Shown: piece after piece, positions 14,829 through 24,685 of the stretch
Numbering within the stretch: position 1 is the stretch's first letter
How the letters are laid out: the number at the start of each line of letters is the position of its first letter
IMG/VR virus record: IMGVR_UViG_3300011445_000601
Location: 1 to 39,047 of that record
Origin: a virus
Strand: one strand, 5' to 3'
DNA length: 39,047 nucleotides
The notes under the pieces: model-generated
Databases searched by the model: none
The model's input: the letters and a program-made list of their open reading frames with translations, nothing else
Told to the model about the DNA's origin: nothing
Translations under genes and position numbers: made by a program

Positions 14829-17800
14829 ATGCCCGAGGTCCACGTTCCGCTGGTCGCTGGGCTCCACGAGGAGACGGATGCGAAGCTTTTGCCGCAGGGT
14901 CGGCTCATCCGCGCCGAGAACGTGCGTTTCCAAAAAGAGGGACGCATCGTCCAGCGTAATGGTTTTGTCTTCCAGAATGAAGCGGCCGACATCGCGCTGG
15001 AAGCCGAAAACGTCATCGCGAGCGCGAACTACGAAGCGGACCGAACGCTGCACTTCGTTGCCCGCGACGTGGCGCTAGCCCCGGCCAAGTGGACGCAGCG
15101 AAAGCCGGGCGGCACGTACACGGAGCCTTCAGTAGCGAGCTGCCTATCTAGCCTCGAAGCGCCGCTGCGTACGGTGGCGACGCCAACGATTCGGTTCAGC
15201 GCCATCGCGTCGGACATGGCAATCAACAACGGCCACCTGTTCGTGGTGCACAACGACTACGACGCTATCAACAATACGGACGGCGCGCTCATGTTCTCCG
15301 TGTTCGCTCGAGCGACTATGCAGCTCGTGGCGTCGGGCGTGATCGTGCCATTCGGCGAGTCGGCGTCGTCGTACTTCAATCCGAAGTGCATCGCGCTAGG
15401 TACCGATGTGCTCGTCTTCTACCTGCAAGACGACGAGATCAAGCTCTGGGTGTTCGACACGCTCACGTTGACCGGCGCCGACGTGGCCTTCAGCACCCCG
15501 ATCACGACGGTGGACCCTATCCCAGGGCACCACGCCTCCTTCGACATCTGCCCATACGATTCTACGCAGGTCGCGCTGTGTTTTGAGGGCATTGTCGGAG
15601 GCATATCGGTCGGCGTGTTCGCGCAGCGCGTCGCGGCCGACGGGACCAACGCCACGTTCTTGAGCTCGGTGGCCTTTGGCGTAGAACCGAAGCAGGTTGG
15701 GATCTGCCAGTTCGCTCCGGCCAATACGTCGTTTGGCATCGGCGTCATCACGGACGGAACCGTACTTTACGCCACGTATACCAATGGCGGCGCGATCGTT
15801 GGCTCCGTGCAGACCATCGACGCGTCGGGTGACGCTGCCGGGGCGCCGCTCATGGGCTCCACGAATGAGCTTAGCGTGATGATGACGTGGGCGCGCGAGG
15901 GAACACCAGCGGGGCAGCTCGGCGCATGGGCGTTCAACGGCTGGGCCGGCGGTCCGGCGGTCTACGTGCCGTCGCTGTGGCCAATATCCAAGCCGTTCGT
16001 TTCGCCCGAGGGCGGCGTGCTTTGCTGGGCCGTCGATGAGACGCACACCCTCACGTCCGAGGGCTATTCAGCGCGCGTCCCGCCGGGGGACTACGGCACC
16101 TATCGGCTCATCGACTTGGCGACGCTGCACGCGCAGGACATCGGCTCCGGAAAAGCCATCAGCGAAGCTGTGGTAGCGCAGGAACAGGCGCTCGCCGGTA
16201 ACTGGTACGTCAACGAGCCCTATGAGCAGCGCCGGCACACGGTGCTCGACACGGCCGTTACCGATACCGGATACACCGCCGACATCTTCATCACCGCGCT
16301 TCCCACGCTGGTCGGGGCGGCCACGACGGCGGGCAAGGTCGAATTCGTCGAGATCCGATCTGGCGATTATGTCGACAGGTTGATGGGGGCGAAGATCAAC
16401 GGGCAGCTTTTCCTGTCCGGCGCGCGCATGCGCGAATTCGACGGCTCGCAGCTATACGAGAGTGGACTGTTCCAGGGGCCGAAAGAGTTCACGGTCGAGA
16501 CCGTGTCCGGCGCTGCTGATTTCGTGGGCGAGCGGCACTATTGCGCGATCTGGAAGTGGATCGACGCGGGCGGGCGAGTCCACCGATCGCAGGTGAGCGA
16601 GGCCATTCTCTACGAGGGCATCGGCGAAAACACTGCCGCGCTTATCACCATTGCGCAGCCGCCATTCAGTGACCGCTCGGCCAACGACACCGTCACCATC
16701 TTTTGCGAAGTCTACCGCACCGTCCGCGACGGCTCGGTTTTCTTCCTGCTCAATCCGAATGAGCGGATCGTCATCACGCCTGACCTGTCGACTCGGCTCA
16801 CATTCACCGACGAGCAGACGGACGACGACATCTCGGACAACGAGACGATCTACATCGGCGACGGCACCATTCTCGACAACGGCGAGCCGCCGCCGTGCAA
16901 GTACATCTGGGCCGGCGAAGACAGAATCATTTGCGGTGGGCTCGAGGAGCCTTCGCAATACGCGTTTTCGAAGAAGATCCGACCCGGAGACGCCCTTGCG
17001 TTTCCGCTGAAGGAAGAGACGGCGTTCCGAGGCAGCATCGAGGGCGACGTAACCGGCGTGGCGCAACTCGACGGCGTCTGGTTCGTCGGCTCGCGCGAGG
17101 CGATATGGGCGGTCACCGGCGACGGCCCGAACAACGAAGGGCTTGGCGAATTCACGCGGCCGCGCAAGCTGCCTTCCGATACGGGATTCTTGAACCAGCG
17201 CGCGATCTGCGAGGTGCCGCAAGGGCTCCTCTTCCAGGGTCGCTCGGACAAGATGTTCCTACTTCCGCGCGGCGGCGGGGCGCCGACGTGGGTCGGTCGC
17301 ACCATCCAAGACACGCTCGCGGCGTTTCCGTTCATCGCGTGTTGCCGAGCTCTTCCGGAAGAGCACATCGCCGTCTTCCAGTGCTGGCGCTTTACCGACG
17401 GCGACGTCGATGGCGACGGCCGACTGCTCGTGTTCGATACCGATACCGGCGAATGGTCGACCGATGAGCTTTTTATCACCGAGGACGGCGCGGACCGCGA
17501 ATTCAAGAGCGTCTCATCTTGGAGCGGGAAGCTGCTCTTTGATGGCCTCATCGGCGAAACAGCCGAGTGGACCGACGACGTCGACGGCTCTTCGCCGACG
17601 TGGATCACCTACGCGATCGAGACGGGAGATGTTCGGTTCTTTGGCGCCGCCGGGACGGGGCGCGTGCGGCGCGTGCATCTGCTCGGCGAGGCGCTGGTGC
17701 CCAACGTCAACATGCTTCTCGACGTCTCGCGCGACTCGGGGGCCACTTACGACACCCCGGCGGCGACGTGGGACAGCGGCAACCCGTTCGCCGACGACCG

Positions 17801-17975
17801 TCAATACGACCTGCCCTACGTGCGCGGCGGGAGCTTCCGGTTTCGCCTCCAGGCGACCACGTCGGACGACGAAGGAGCGCTACAGCCGGGGCAGGGCATC
17901 GCCTTGAACGCTCTCTCTTTCGAGGTTTTCCCCGAGCGCGGCCTCAAGCGGCTGCAAGCGAGCAAGAGGGCCTAA
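14829..17975 (+). CDS. tail hub/nozzle protein of short-tailed phage
   Basis: 1048 residues. The N-terminus (HVPLVAGLHEETDAKLLPQG, ENVRFQKEGRIVQRNGF) is the pattern of podovirus tail nozzle proteins (GxNTExxPxxxPxGxxxxxxNxxxxxxGxxxRRxG). The rest is beta-rich with repeated blade-like strands, as in a beta-propeller: GERHYCAIWKWIDAGGRVHR, CKYIWAGEDRIICGG and ALPEEHIAVFQCWRF. The protein would form the tube below the adaptor. The ATG at 14829 is 2 nt past the previous stop. This gene is the main reason to call the tail short; no tape measure was found. Confidence 0.7.
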   Translation: MPEVHVPLVAGLHEETDAKLLPQGRLIRAENVRFQKEGRIVQRNGFVFQNEAADIALEAENVIASANYEADRTLHFVARDVALAPAKWTQRKPGGTYTEPSVASCLSSLEAPLRTVATPTIRFSAIASDMAINNGHLFVVHNDYDAINNTDGALMFSVFARATMQLVASGVIVPFGESASSYFNPKCIALGTDVLVFYLQDDEIKLWVFDTLTLTGADVAFSTPITTVDPIPGHHASFDICPYDSTQVALCFEGIVGGISVGVFAQRVAADGTNATFLSSVAFGVEPKQVGICQFAPANTSFGIGVITDGTVLYATYTNGGAIVGSVQTIDASGDAAGAPLMGSTNELSVMMTWAREGTPAGQLGAWAFNGWAGGPAVYVPSLWPISKPFVSPEGGVLCWAVDETHTLTSEGYSARVPPGDYGTYRLIDLATLHAQDIGSGKAISEAVVAQEQALAGNWYVNEPYEQRRHTVLDTAVTDTGYTADIFITALPTLVGAATTAGKVEFVEIRSGDYVDRLMGAKINGQLFLSGARMREFDGSQLYESGLFQGPKEFTVETVSGAADFVGERHYCAIWKWIDAGGRVHRSQVSEAILYEGIGENTAALITIAQPPFSDRSANDTVTIFCEVYRTVRDGSVFFLLNPNERIVITPDLSTRLTFTDEQTDDDISDNETIYIGDGTILDNGEPPPCKYIWAGEDRIICGGLEEPSQYAFSKKIRPGDALAFPLKEETAFRGSIEGDVTGVAQLDGVWFVGSREAIWAVTGDGPNNEGLGEFTRPRKLPSDTGFLNQRAICEVPQGLLFQGRSDKMFLLPRGGGAPTWVGRTIQDTLAAFPFIACCRALPEEHIAVFQCWRFTDGDVDGDGRLLVFDTDTGEWSTDELFITEDGADREFKSVSSWSGKLLFDGLIGETAEWTDDVDGSSPTWITYAIETGDVRFFGAAGTGRVRRVHLLGEALVPNVNMLLDVSRDSGATYDTPAATWDSGNPFADDRQYDLPYVRGGSFRFRLQATTSDDEGALQPGQGIALNALSFEVFPERGLKRLQASKRA

Positions 17976-19564
17976 TGGGCGTCGGCAGAACGATTGGCAT
18001 GATAGGCGGCGGCGTGGGGGGCTTTTTCCTCGGCGGTCCGGCCGGGGCCGCACTTGGCGCAGCCGGCGGAGGGCTCCTCGGCGACCAGTTTGACGAAGAT
18101 CCCGCAACGAAGTACCAGCCATCGGGGCGGATTGCCCGCGATGCGCCGCGGTATGGGGGCCTAGGTCTCAACGCTGAGGCGGACCGCGCGAGTCGGCTTG
18201 GCGCAGAGGGCGCGGCGGGCACGCGGTTTCTGGGGCGCCAGCTCGGGGCCGATGCGGCGTCGGGGCAGTACAACGCCTATCTTGGCCAACGCGGCGCGAA
18301 CGACCGCGCCGCCGGCCTCTACGGCGATGCGGCGGGCGCCTACGGCCGGGCCGAGGGAAACGCTTCGGATGCGGCGGCAGCGCGCGGCGATTCCATGGCG
18401 GCCATTGGCCGGCTGCGGTCGTTCTACGAGCAGGGCCCTGGGCCGAGCGCCGCAGAGGCGCAGCTGCGCATGGGCCAAGACGCCAACGCCCGCAACGCGC
18501 TTTCGATTGCGCGCACCGGCGGTGGCTCCCCTTCGGCCGTCCGGGCCGCGCTCCGCTCGAGTGCCGTTGGCGGTGCGCAGACCAACCAGCAGGCCGGCGT
18601 TATTCGAGCCCAGGAGGCCGCCAATTGGCAGAACACGCGGCTTAACGCCATGGGCGCCGAGCAGAACGCGCTTTCGGGCGTGCGCGCGGGCGACGTTGGC
18701 ATCATGGGCCAGCGGTTCGGCGCGGGCGGCACGATGCTCGGCGCGGCCGGCGGCGCTGCGAATACGGGGCTCGGCTACGGCAATCTAGGGGCTGCGTACG
18801 GCGCGCAGGGTATCCAGGGCCAGCTCGGCGCCGAGGGTATGGCGATCGGGCAGACGCAGGCCGGCGAGGCCGCGCGGCAGGGCATTCTGGGCAACCAGCT
18901 CGGTGCCGACACGAGCCGATACGGTGCCGACCGAGGCGTTTCCGTGGGCATGGCGAACATTGCCCAGCGCGACCGCGCGGCGGACATGAACATGTACGGC
19001 TCGCTCATCGGCTCCGGCGTCAACATGCTCTCCGACGTTCGCGCGAAGGAGAACATTCGCCCGGTCAGTGCTGCCAGCATCGTTGAGCGGCTGGACGCGC
19101 TGGAAGGTGGCGCGAGGCCGGCATGGCTAGATGAGCCGGAGCCTGGCCAGATCCACGAGAGGGTCGACCGTCTCCAAACGCTCAACGGTGAGCCTGGCCA
19201 GGGCATGGCCGGCGCGACCAATGACGGCATCAGCGATGCAATTCGCAGGATACCGCCAATGCGTAGGTCGACCGACCTGCGTCCGGCTGGGTCCTACGCG
19301 TGGGACTACAAGGACCCGCGCAACGGGCCTGACAACCAGGTCACGCCGATGGCTCAGGAGCTCGAGCAGACCGCGGCGGCTGGCGCCGTGAGCACCGGGC
19401 CGGACGGCATGAAACGGGTCGATCCGGCCAGGCTGACCATGACGAACACGGCGGCCATCGGCGAGCAGCAACGCCGATTGGACGAGCTGGAGGCGCTGGT
19501 GGCGAGGGCCGGGGCTGCGCCCGCCGCGTCGCGCCCGCGGCTCATCAGGGGGGAGCGATACTGA
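17975..19564 (+). CDS. internal virion/ejection protein with C-terminal S74 chaperone domain
   Basis: 529 residues. It starts with a Gly-zipper membrane-type segment (GGGVGGFFLGGPAGAALGAA), then an Ala/Gly-rich helical region. Residues from about 350 match the peptidase S74 intramolecular chaperone: LSDVRAKENIRPV with the conserved S353 and K358, then GSYAWDYKDP, VTPMAQELEQTA, GPDGMKRVDPARLTMTNTAA and a terminal helix. In tail fibres this domain folds a trimer and then cuts itself off at the Ser. Here it caps a protein encoded among the ejection proteins. The ATG shares one base with the previous TAA. Confidence 0.75.
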   Translation: MGVGRTIGMIGGGVGGFFLGGPAGAALGAAGGGLLGDQFDEDPATKYQPSGRIARDAPRYGGLGLNAEADRASRLGAEGAAGTRFLGRQLGADAASGQYNAYLGQRGANDRAAGLYGDAAGAYGRAEGNASDAAAARGDSMAAIGRLRSFYEQGPGPSAAEAQLRMGQDANARNALSIARTGGGSPSAVRAALRSSAVGGAQTNQQAGVIRAQEAANWQNTRLNAMGAEQNALSGVRAGDVGIMGQRFGAGGTMLGAAGGAANTGLGYGNLGAAYGAQGIQGQLGAEGMAIGQTQAGEAARQGILGNQLGADTSRYGADRGVSVGMANIAQRDRAADMNMYGSLIGSGVNMLSDVRAKENIRPVSAASIVERLDALEGGARPAWLDEPEPGQIHERVDRLQTLNGEPGQGMAGATNDGISDAIRRIPPMRRSTDLRPAGSYAWDYKDPRNGPDNQVTPMAQELEQTAAAGAVSTGPDGMKRVDPARLTMTNTAAIGEQQRRLDELEALVARAGAAPAASRPRLIRGERY

Positions 19565-21385
19565 ATGGCCCTCGTTCGCTTCGACCAGGACCCCGAGCTT
19601 CAGCCTGGCGCCGGCATCTTCCACGCCGACGACGGAAGCTCGTTCCCTGCGTACGACCCTGACATGGCGGCGCAGTTGTCGCCAGAGCTTCAGGCCGCGG
19701 CAGCGCCGCCGCCGGACATGCGCACGGCCGACGTGGCCGATATCAACGCAATCGCCCGCGAGCTCGGCGGTGGCCAGCAGATGCCCATGCCGCCGCGCAC
19801 GGCAACGGATGCGGCACCTGCAGGGTCAGACGCTGGCAAGATCCAGCAAGCGCTATTCCGCCAGGAGGCCGCACAGCCGCCGGCGCAGGCCGCACCGGCG
19901 GAGCCTGCGAGCCCCGCGCTTGCTCAGGCGTCGGAGCTGCAAAACAACATCGACGCGTACGCCAACCGGCCCGTCTACGAGGCCCCACGCCGCGGCGGTG
20001 TTCTGCCGACGACCCAGCAAGAGACGCGCGAAACGTCGGGCATGCCGTACGACCCAAACGGGCCCGAGGCGCAGGCTCGCGCCGAAGCCAGCATCAACGT
20101 CAACATGGCAGGCTCGGCCAAGGCGCAAGCCGAAGCGGCGCGAGCGATGGGCGAAGCGGCGGCCTACCAGGCGGCGCTACCTCAGGTTGAAGAGCAAGCG
20201 CGCGTGGCGCAGATGCGCCGCGACATGCAGGAGCGGCAGTACCGGCGGGACCGAGACGACTTGGAGCGGCTCACCGAAGAGTCGGACCGCACCGCGAAGT
20301 CCTTCGATGCTAACCGCTGGTTCTCGGACCGCGGGGCCATCGGTCAGATCGGGGCCGCGATCGCGCAGGCGTTTGGAGCCGGAGCGGCGGCGCTCACCGG
20401 CGGGCCGAACGTCGTGCTTAACCAGATCAATAGCTACATCGACCGCGACATCGCTACCCAGCGAGCGCAGATCGAGGCCGGCAAAGAGGCCGCTGGCAAC
20501 CAGCTCGCGGTGCTCAATCGCCAATTCGGCAACCTCGACCAAGCCGAAGCGGCTCTGAAGATTGCCCAGCAAAAGAAGGTCGAGACGATGGCAGCGAGCT
20601 ACGCCGCGTCGACCAAGAGCGAAGACATCAAGACGGCGCTCGACGTGTGGCTGGCCGAGGGCGAGCAGCGGCGGGTTGCGGCCGAGCAGCAATTCCAGAA
20701 CGCGGCTTACGGCAAGACGAGTCTGACCACGGCGGCGAAGGTCGTCCCGAGCTCGCGCGGCGGCATGCGCGATCCCACGGAGGCAGAGGTCTCCAAGCGA
20801 TACGACACGCTCAGCAAGCGCGGCGGTGTCGTCGGCGGGACGTACGAAAACGAGCTGAAGCGCCAGAAGGCCGAGGGGATGGACCCCGAGAAGGCCGACA
20901 AGACGCGCGAGCTCGTCATCGAGGACCTGCAAGGCAATCAAGTCGTCGCGCGGTCGGCGCCTGAAGCGACGAAGATCCGCGAATACAAGGGCCTTCACGC
21001 GGACGCGGTGGGCTCGATCAATGCCCTCGGCTCGCTCGCTAAGAGCGGCACGTCGCTCAGCCCGAACGACCTGCGCTCTGTCGATATCCACCTAGAAAAC
21101 GTTCTCAACACCGGCAACACGATGGGCGGCCAGGGCGTCGTTCGTAGCGAAGACATCGTGCGCTGGAAGGCCGCCCTGATGAACAAGGTCGGCGCCATGC
21201 CGGCAGAGCAGGCCGTGAAAGAGATGAAGGACGTTCTTGACCGCAAGTACCAGGCGCGCGTCGACGCGCAGCGCGGCTCATCGGTCAAAGAGACGCAAAC
21301 GGCCAAGGGCTCGCAGGTTCAATACACCGGCAAGTCGGCGAAGACGCCAACCGCAGCGGTCGGGTTTAAGCAGGTGGGGCGATGA
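19565..21385 (+). CDS. internal virion (ejection) protein, coiled coil
   Basis: 606 residues. Pro/Ala/Gln-rich disordered start (about 1-190), then long helices and coiled coil (residues about 210-370, with ARVAQMRRDMQERQYRRDRD and an Ala-rich hydrophobic IGAAIAQAFGAGAAAL segment), then a helical C-terminal half. It follows directly on the S74 gene. The series of three large Ala-rich proteins after the tail hub is typical of podovirus proteins ejected into the cell envelope to extend the DNA channel. Role by context. Confidence 0.65.
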   Translation: MALVRFDQDPELQPGAGIFHADDGSSFPAYDPDMAAQLSPELQAAAAPPPDMRTADVADINAIARELGGGQQMPMPPRTATDAAPAGSDAGKIQQALFRQEAAQPPAQAAPAEPASPALAQASELQNNIDAYANRPVYEAPRRGGVLPTTQQETRETSGMPYDPNGPEAQARAEASINVNMAGSAKAQAEAARAMGEAAAYQAALPQVEEQARVAQMRRDMQERQYRRDRDDLERLTEESDRTAKSFDANRWFSDRGAIGQIGAAIAQAFGAGAAALTGGPNVVLNQINSYIDRDIATQRAQIEAGKEAAGNQLAVLNRQFGNLDQAEAALKIAQQKKVETMAASYAASTKSEDIKTALDVWLAEGEQRRVAAEQQFQNAAYGKTSLTTAAKVVPSSRGGMRDPTEAEVSKRYDTLSKRGGVVGGTYENELKRQKAEGMDPEKADKTRELVIEDLQGNQVVARSAPEATKIREYKGLHADAVGSINALGSLAKSGTSLSPNDLRSVDIHLENVLNTGNTMGGQGVVRSEDIVRWKAALMNKVGAMPAEQAVKEMKDVLDRKYQARVDAQRGSSVKETQTAKGSQVQYTGKSAKTPTAAVGFKQVGR

Positions 21386-24258
21386 CGCAGCCGCTATTCT
21401 TCCGCGACGAAGCCGGCAAGGTGTTCGAAGTCCCGCGCGAGCAGGTCGAGACGGCCAACCGCGCCGGGCTCGTCCCAGCGTCGCAGAAGGACATTGACGC
21501 GGCCCTTAAGCGCGAGGCGGCGGGCTCCGCTGGCGGCCAAGCGAAGGCGTTCGCCGAAGGCTTCGCGACCGGCACCATCGACGCGGCGACCGCGATCCCA
21601 CGGGCGGCGACGGCCATCGGCGCGCAGATCGGCGGCGGAGCCGACCCCCTCGAGGACATGACCGGGCGCGGCGCGCTCGAAACCGGCGCTGCGGCGCTCG
21701 GAGGGGGCGCTGGGACGCTGGAAGGCGCCAGGTCGTCTCAACGGTACGCAGAGGGCGCGCGGCTCAGGGCCGAAGAAAACACCGTCTCGTCGACGCTCGG
21801 AACGATTGGCGGCCAGGTTCTCGGGGCCGAGCTAGGCGGCCTTGGAGCGCTAGCCCGCGGGGTCGGCGGCGCGGTGTCAAGGGCCGCCGGCGGTGCCGCT
21901 AGGACGACACTCACCGGTCCCGGTGGGCGCGCTCTCACCGCACTCGAGCGACTTGGAGCGCACGAAACTGGCATCGCAGGTGTAGGCGAGAAGCTGGCCG
22001 GGCAGGCGTTTGCCGGTGGCTCCAGGCTTGCGCGCGTGGGCGCCGCTGGCGTGGCCGGCGCCATCGAGGGTGCGCCGCTGGCCGTAGTGGCAGCGCAAGA
22101 TCAGGCATACATAGAGAACCGTAGGCTTACAGGCGAGATGGCCGTATCGGCTGGCCTGCACGGGCTGCTCATCGGCGGCGGTTTCGGCATTGCCGCCAAG
22201 GGGCTCGGCGAGGCCATCGGGGCCGGCAAGGACCGCATTGCAAGCAGGTTCGCCAAGCCGGCGACCGGCGACGACGCGGTCAAGGTTGCCGAGCAGCAGT
22301 TTGGCGAGTCGGCGCCGGGGCTACGAGACGCCTACGCGCGCGCGTCGGGCGCGGTCAGCGGGAAGGACCCTGAGGCCATTCGAGCGCTCACAGCGGGCGG
22401 TGCGGCCGGCAAAGAGGCCCGCCGGATTGCCGTGTTCGAGGGCGACACCATCCGCGAGGCGGCCAAGCGCGACGTGGTCAAGCACGTCGACGAGATGGCG
22501 GCGGCCACGGAGAACCTGACCGAGGAGTGGCGGGGGTCGCTCAAGGCCTCGAACGTCGGCAAGGTCATCAGCCGCGGCGAGTCGTCGGCGGCGCAGATTG
22601 CGCAAGCGGACGGGCAGATCGCGGCGATCCGCGGGCGCCTGGACGAGATGCTCAACGACCCCGTCGCTTACGGCCAGCAGGCGAGGCTCAAAAAGCTGGA
22701 CCGGTACGTCACCTTGGCAGAGCGCGAGCTCGGCACGGCCGTGGAGACGGGCAGCAACGAGGGCCTCTTCGTCGCGGTCGACAACCTGAAGAAGCGCGTC
22801 GGCACGCTGACCGACCCGAAGCGGCGCCTGTCGATTGCCTCTGACGCGGAAGTCGCATCGGAGATGCGTGGCATTTACGCCGGCCTTCAGCAGGGCTTGC
22901 AGGATGAGGCCGTGTGGGGCGGCGCAGCGGCGATGCAGCGCGAGGTCAACGAGCCGTTCACGCGCTGGATAGCCAGCAAGAGCGTGTTCGATGAGCGCTT
23001 CATGACGAAGACCGGCGACGTGGCGACGAGCCCCTTTGGGCCAGTGGCAAGGGGCGCCAACCCGAAGGCGGCGCATTCGTACGTCGAAGGGCTCACCTCG
23101 GCCAACAATGACCTCGATCACAAGCTCATCCGCAAGCACATCGCCAATACCAAAGACCTCGCCGCGTCGCTCTCCAAGGCCGGGGAGCTCACCCCCGAGA
23201 AAGCCGCCGAGCTCGCGAGGGTGGTCAAGGCGGCCGAGGGCTTCGAAGCGACCGTAGCGAAGGCCGAAAAGTCGCTCGTTCTGTCGAACCAGCTCCGCGC
23301 GCTCGAGCGGCTGGAGAGCGGCTCCGTGGGCGAGCTCACCGGTGCGGCCGTGGGGGGGATGGTCGGCGGGCCCATCGGCGCGGCCATCGGCGCGGTGGGC
23401 GCCTCGCTGAAAAACCCCGGACTGATGGTCCGCAGGATGGCGATGATCGAGCGCTACGCCGAGAAAGCCGGCGTCTCTATCGACGGATCGCTGGGCAAGC
23501 TTTTCGCGGGCATCGAGGGCGCAGGCGCCAAGGTCAAGGCGGTCGCTTCGGCCGCTAAGGGGGCCCCAACCCCCACCGCGCTCGAGCTCTTCCAGGGCAA
23601 GCACGCGACCCCCGAGCTCGCCTACAAAGAGCGCGCGAGAGAGGTGCTTGCGGCCAACGAGAATTCGGGCCAGCGCATCCGAGACAACGCTGGGAGCGTC
23701 TTCGGCAGCTCGTTCGACGCCGACCCCCACGCCGTCGGCGCCGCGGTCATCGCGACGACGAAGGCCGTCCAGCTGCTCGCCGCGAAGCTGCCCGGCGGTC
23801 TCGTCCAGCACGAGAGCATGACCCCGCTATCGTCAAAGACTTACCCGAGCCGGGCGGACATTCAGCAGTACGCGCAGCTGCACACCGCGGTGACCCAACC
23901 GCTCGCCGTCATCGCCGACATCCCCAAGGGGTCGGTCACCCGCGATCAGATCGACGCCATCGCCTACGTGCACCCGGCGCTTATCCAGCACGTGCGCCTG
24001 AAGACGCTCGAGAAGCTACGCAAGCTCGATCAGCGCGGTATCGAAGTTCCGATCCGGCAGCGGCTCATTCTCGATTCGCTGCTCGACATTGACGGCGCCG
24101 GAGAGCGCACGTTCTCCACGGCATTCGCCATCAAGTACCAGGCGGCAATGAGCGACACGGCGGCAACCCAAAGTCAGGGCGAGCGCCCGCCGCCACGCGT
24201 CACCCAAACGAGCGCGCGAATGGCGACAGACACGGAAACGATGATTGGAGGAGAGTAG
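21382..24258 (+). CDS. large internal virion (ejection) protein
   Basis: 958 residues, coupled by ATGA. The N-terminus (PLFFRDEAGKVFEVPREQVE) resembles the short conserved start of several phage internal proteins. Many Ala/Gly-rich hydrophobic segments follow, including a glycine zipper near residue 650 (GAAVGGMVGGPIGAAIGAVG), and coiled-coil stretches. The C-terminal 150 residues contain a compact helical region (DIQQYAQLHTAVTQPLAVIA). Probably inserts into the host envelope during DNA entry. No lytic transglycosylase motif was seen in it. Confidence 0.65.
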   Translation: MTQPLFFRDEAGKVFEVPREQVETANRAGLVPASQKDIDAALKREAAGSAGGQAKAFAEGFATGTIDAATAIPRAATAIGAQIGGGADPLEDMTGRGALETGAAALGGGAGTLEGARSSQRYAEGARLRAEENTVSSTLGTIGGQVLGAELGGLGALARGVGGAVSRAAGGAARTTLTGPGGRALTALERLGAHETGIAGVGEKLAGQAFAGGSRLARVGAAGVAGAIEGAPLAVVAAQDQAYIENRRLTGEMAVSAGLHGLLIGGGFGIAAKGLGEAIGAGKDRIASRFAKPATGDDAVKVAEQQFGESAPGLRDAYARASGAVSGKDPEAIRALTAGGAAGKEARRIAVFEGDTIREAAKRDVVKHVDEMAAATENLTEEWRGSLKASNVGKVISRGESSAAQIAQADGQIAAIRGRLDEMLNDPVAYGQQARLKKLDRYVTLAERELGTAVETGSNEGLFVAVDNLKKRVGTLTDPKRRLSIASDAEVASEMRGIYAGLQQGLQDEAVWGGAAAMQREVNEPFTRWIASKSVFDERFMTKTGDVATSPFGPVARGANPKAAHSYVEGLTSANNDLDHKLIRKHIANTKDLAASLSKAGELTPEKAAELARVVKAAEGFEATVAKAEKSLVLSNQLRALERLESGSVGELTGAAVGGMVGGPIGAAIGAVGASLKNPGLMVRRMAMIERYAEKAGVSIDGSLGKLFAGIEGAGAKVKAVASAAKGAPTPTALELFQGKHATPELAYKERAREVLAANENSGQRIRDNAGSVFGSSFDADPHAVGAAVIATTKAVQLLAAKLPGGLVQHESMTPLSSKTYPSRADIQQYAQLHTAVTQPLAVIADIPKGSVTRDQIDAIAYVHPALIQHVRLKTLEKLRKLDQRGIEVPIRQRLILDSLLDIDGAGERTFSTAFAIKYQAAMSDTAATQSQGERPPPRVTQTSARMATDTETMIGGE

Positions 24259-24259
24259 G

Positions 24260-24685
24260 ATGCTGCCCACAATAGTAGAAGAGCTGTTCGTTCCCGTCGG
24301 TCCGGTTACCGGGATGTGCTACGCCGTGCCAGTCACGTCGGGGAGCGTGCACATCGACTTGACCGCGGCAAACTACGCCGAACTCCGCGCCGCCATCAAC
24401 GGCGGCTGCATCGTCGAGCTCACGTGCGACGATGACGTATTTTGGCGGTGGTCGATCGCGACGAGCGGTGAGACGGTCGACCAAACCATCACCGGCGCGT
24501 CGGGGACGCAGGCGAATATCACGCCGCGCCTCTTCGCGGGCGAGCGCAAGGTTGAGCGCCCGGGGCTCATCAACGCCAACCAGGAGGTCAACGGCATCGT
24601 AGTCAAGAGCGTCGTCTCCGCGACCATTCTCCGGATCACCATCTGCTCGCGCAGCGCAGCGCAAAGAATGGCCCTCAACGGATGA
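24260..24685 (+). CDS. small beta-rich virion protein
   Basis: 141 residues from the ATG at 24260, with GGAGGAG in the end of the preceding gene as ribosome binding site. Beta-rich, with several Cys (GGCIVELTCDDDVFWRW). Strand pattern recalls the 14347 protein. Placed between ejection proteins and appendages, so probably part of the tail tip. Coupled by ATGA to the next gene. Confidence 0.6.
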   Translation: MLPTIVEELFVPVGPVTGMCYAVPVTSGSVHIDLTAANYAELRAAINGGCIVELTCDDDVFWRWSIATSGETVDQTITGASGTQANITPRLFAGERKVERPGLINANQEVNGIVVKSVVSATILRITICSRSAAQRMALNG

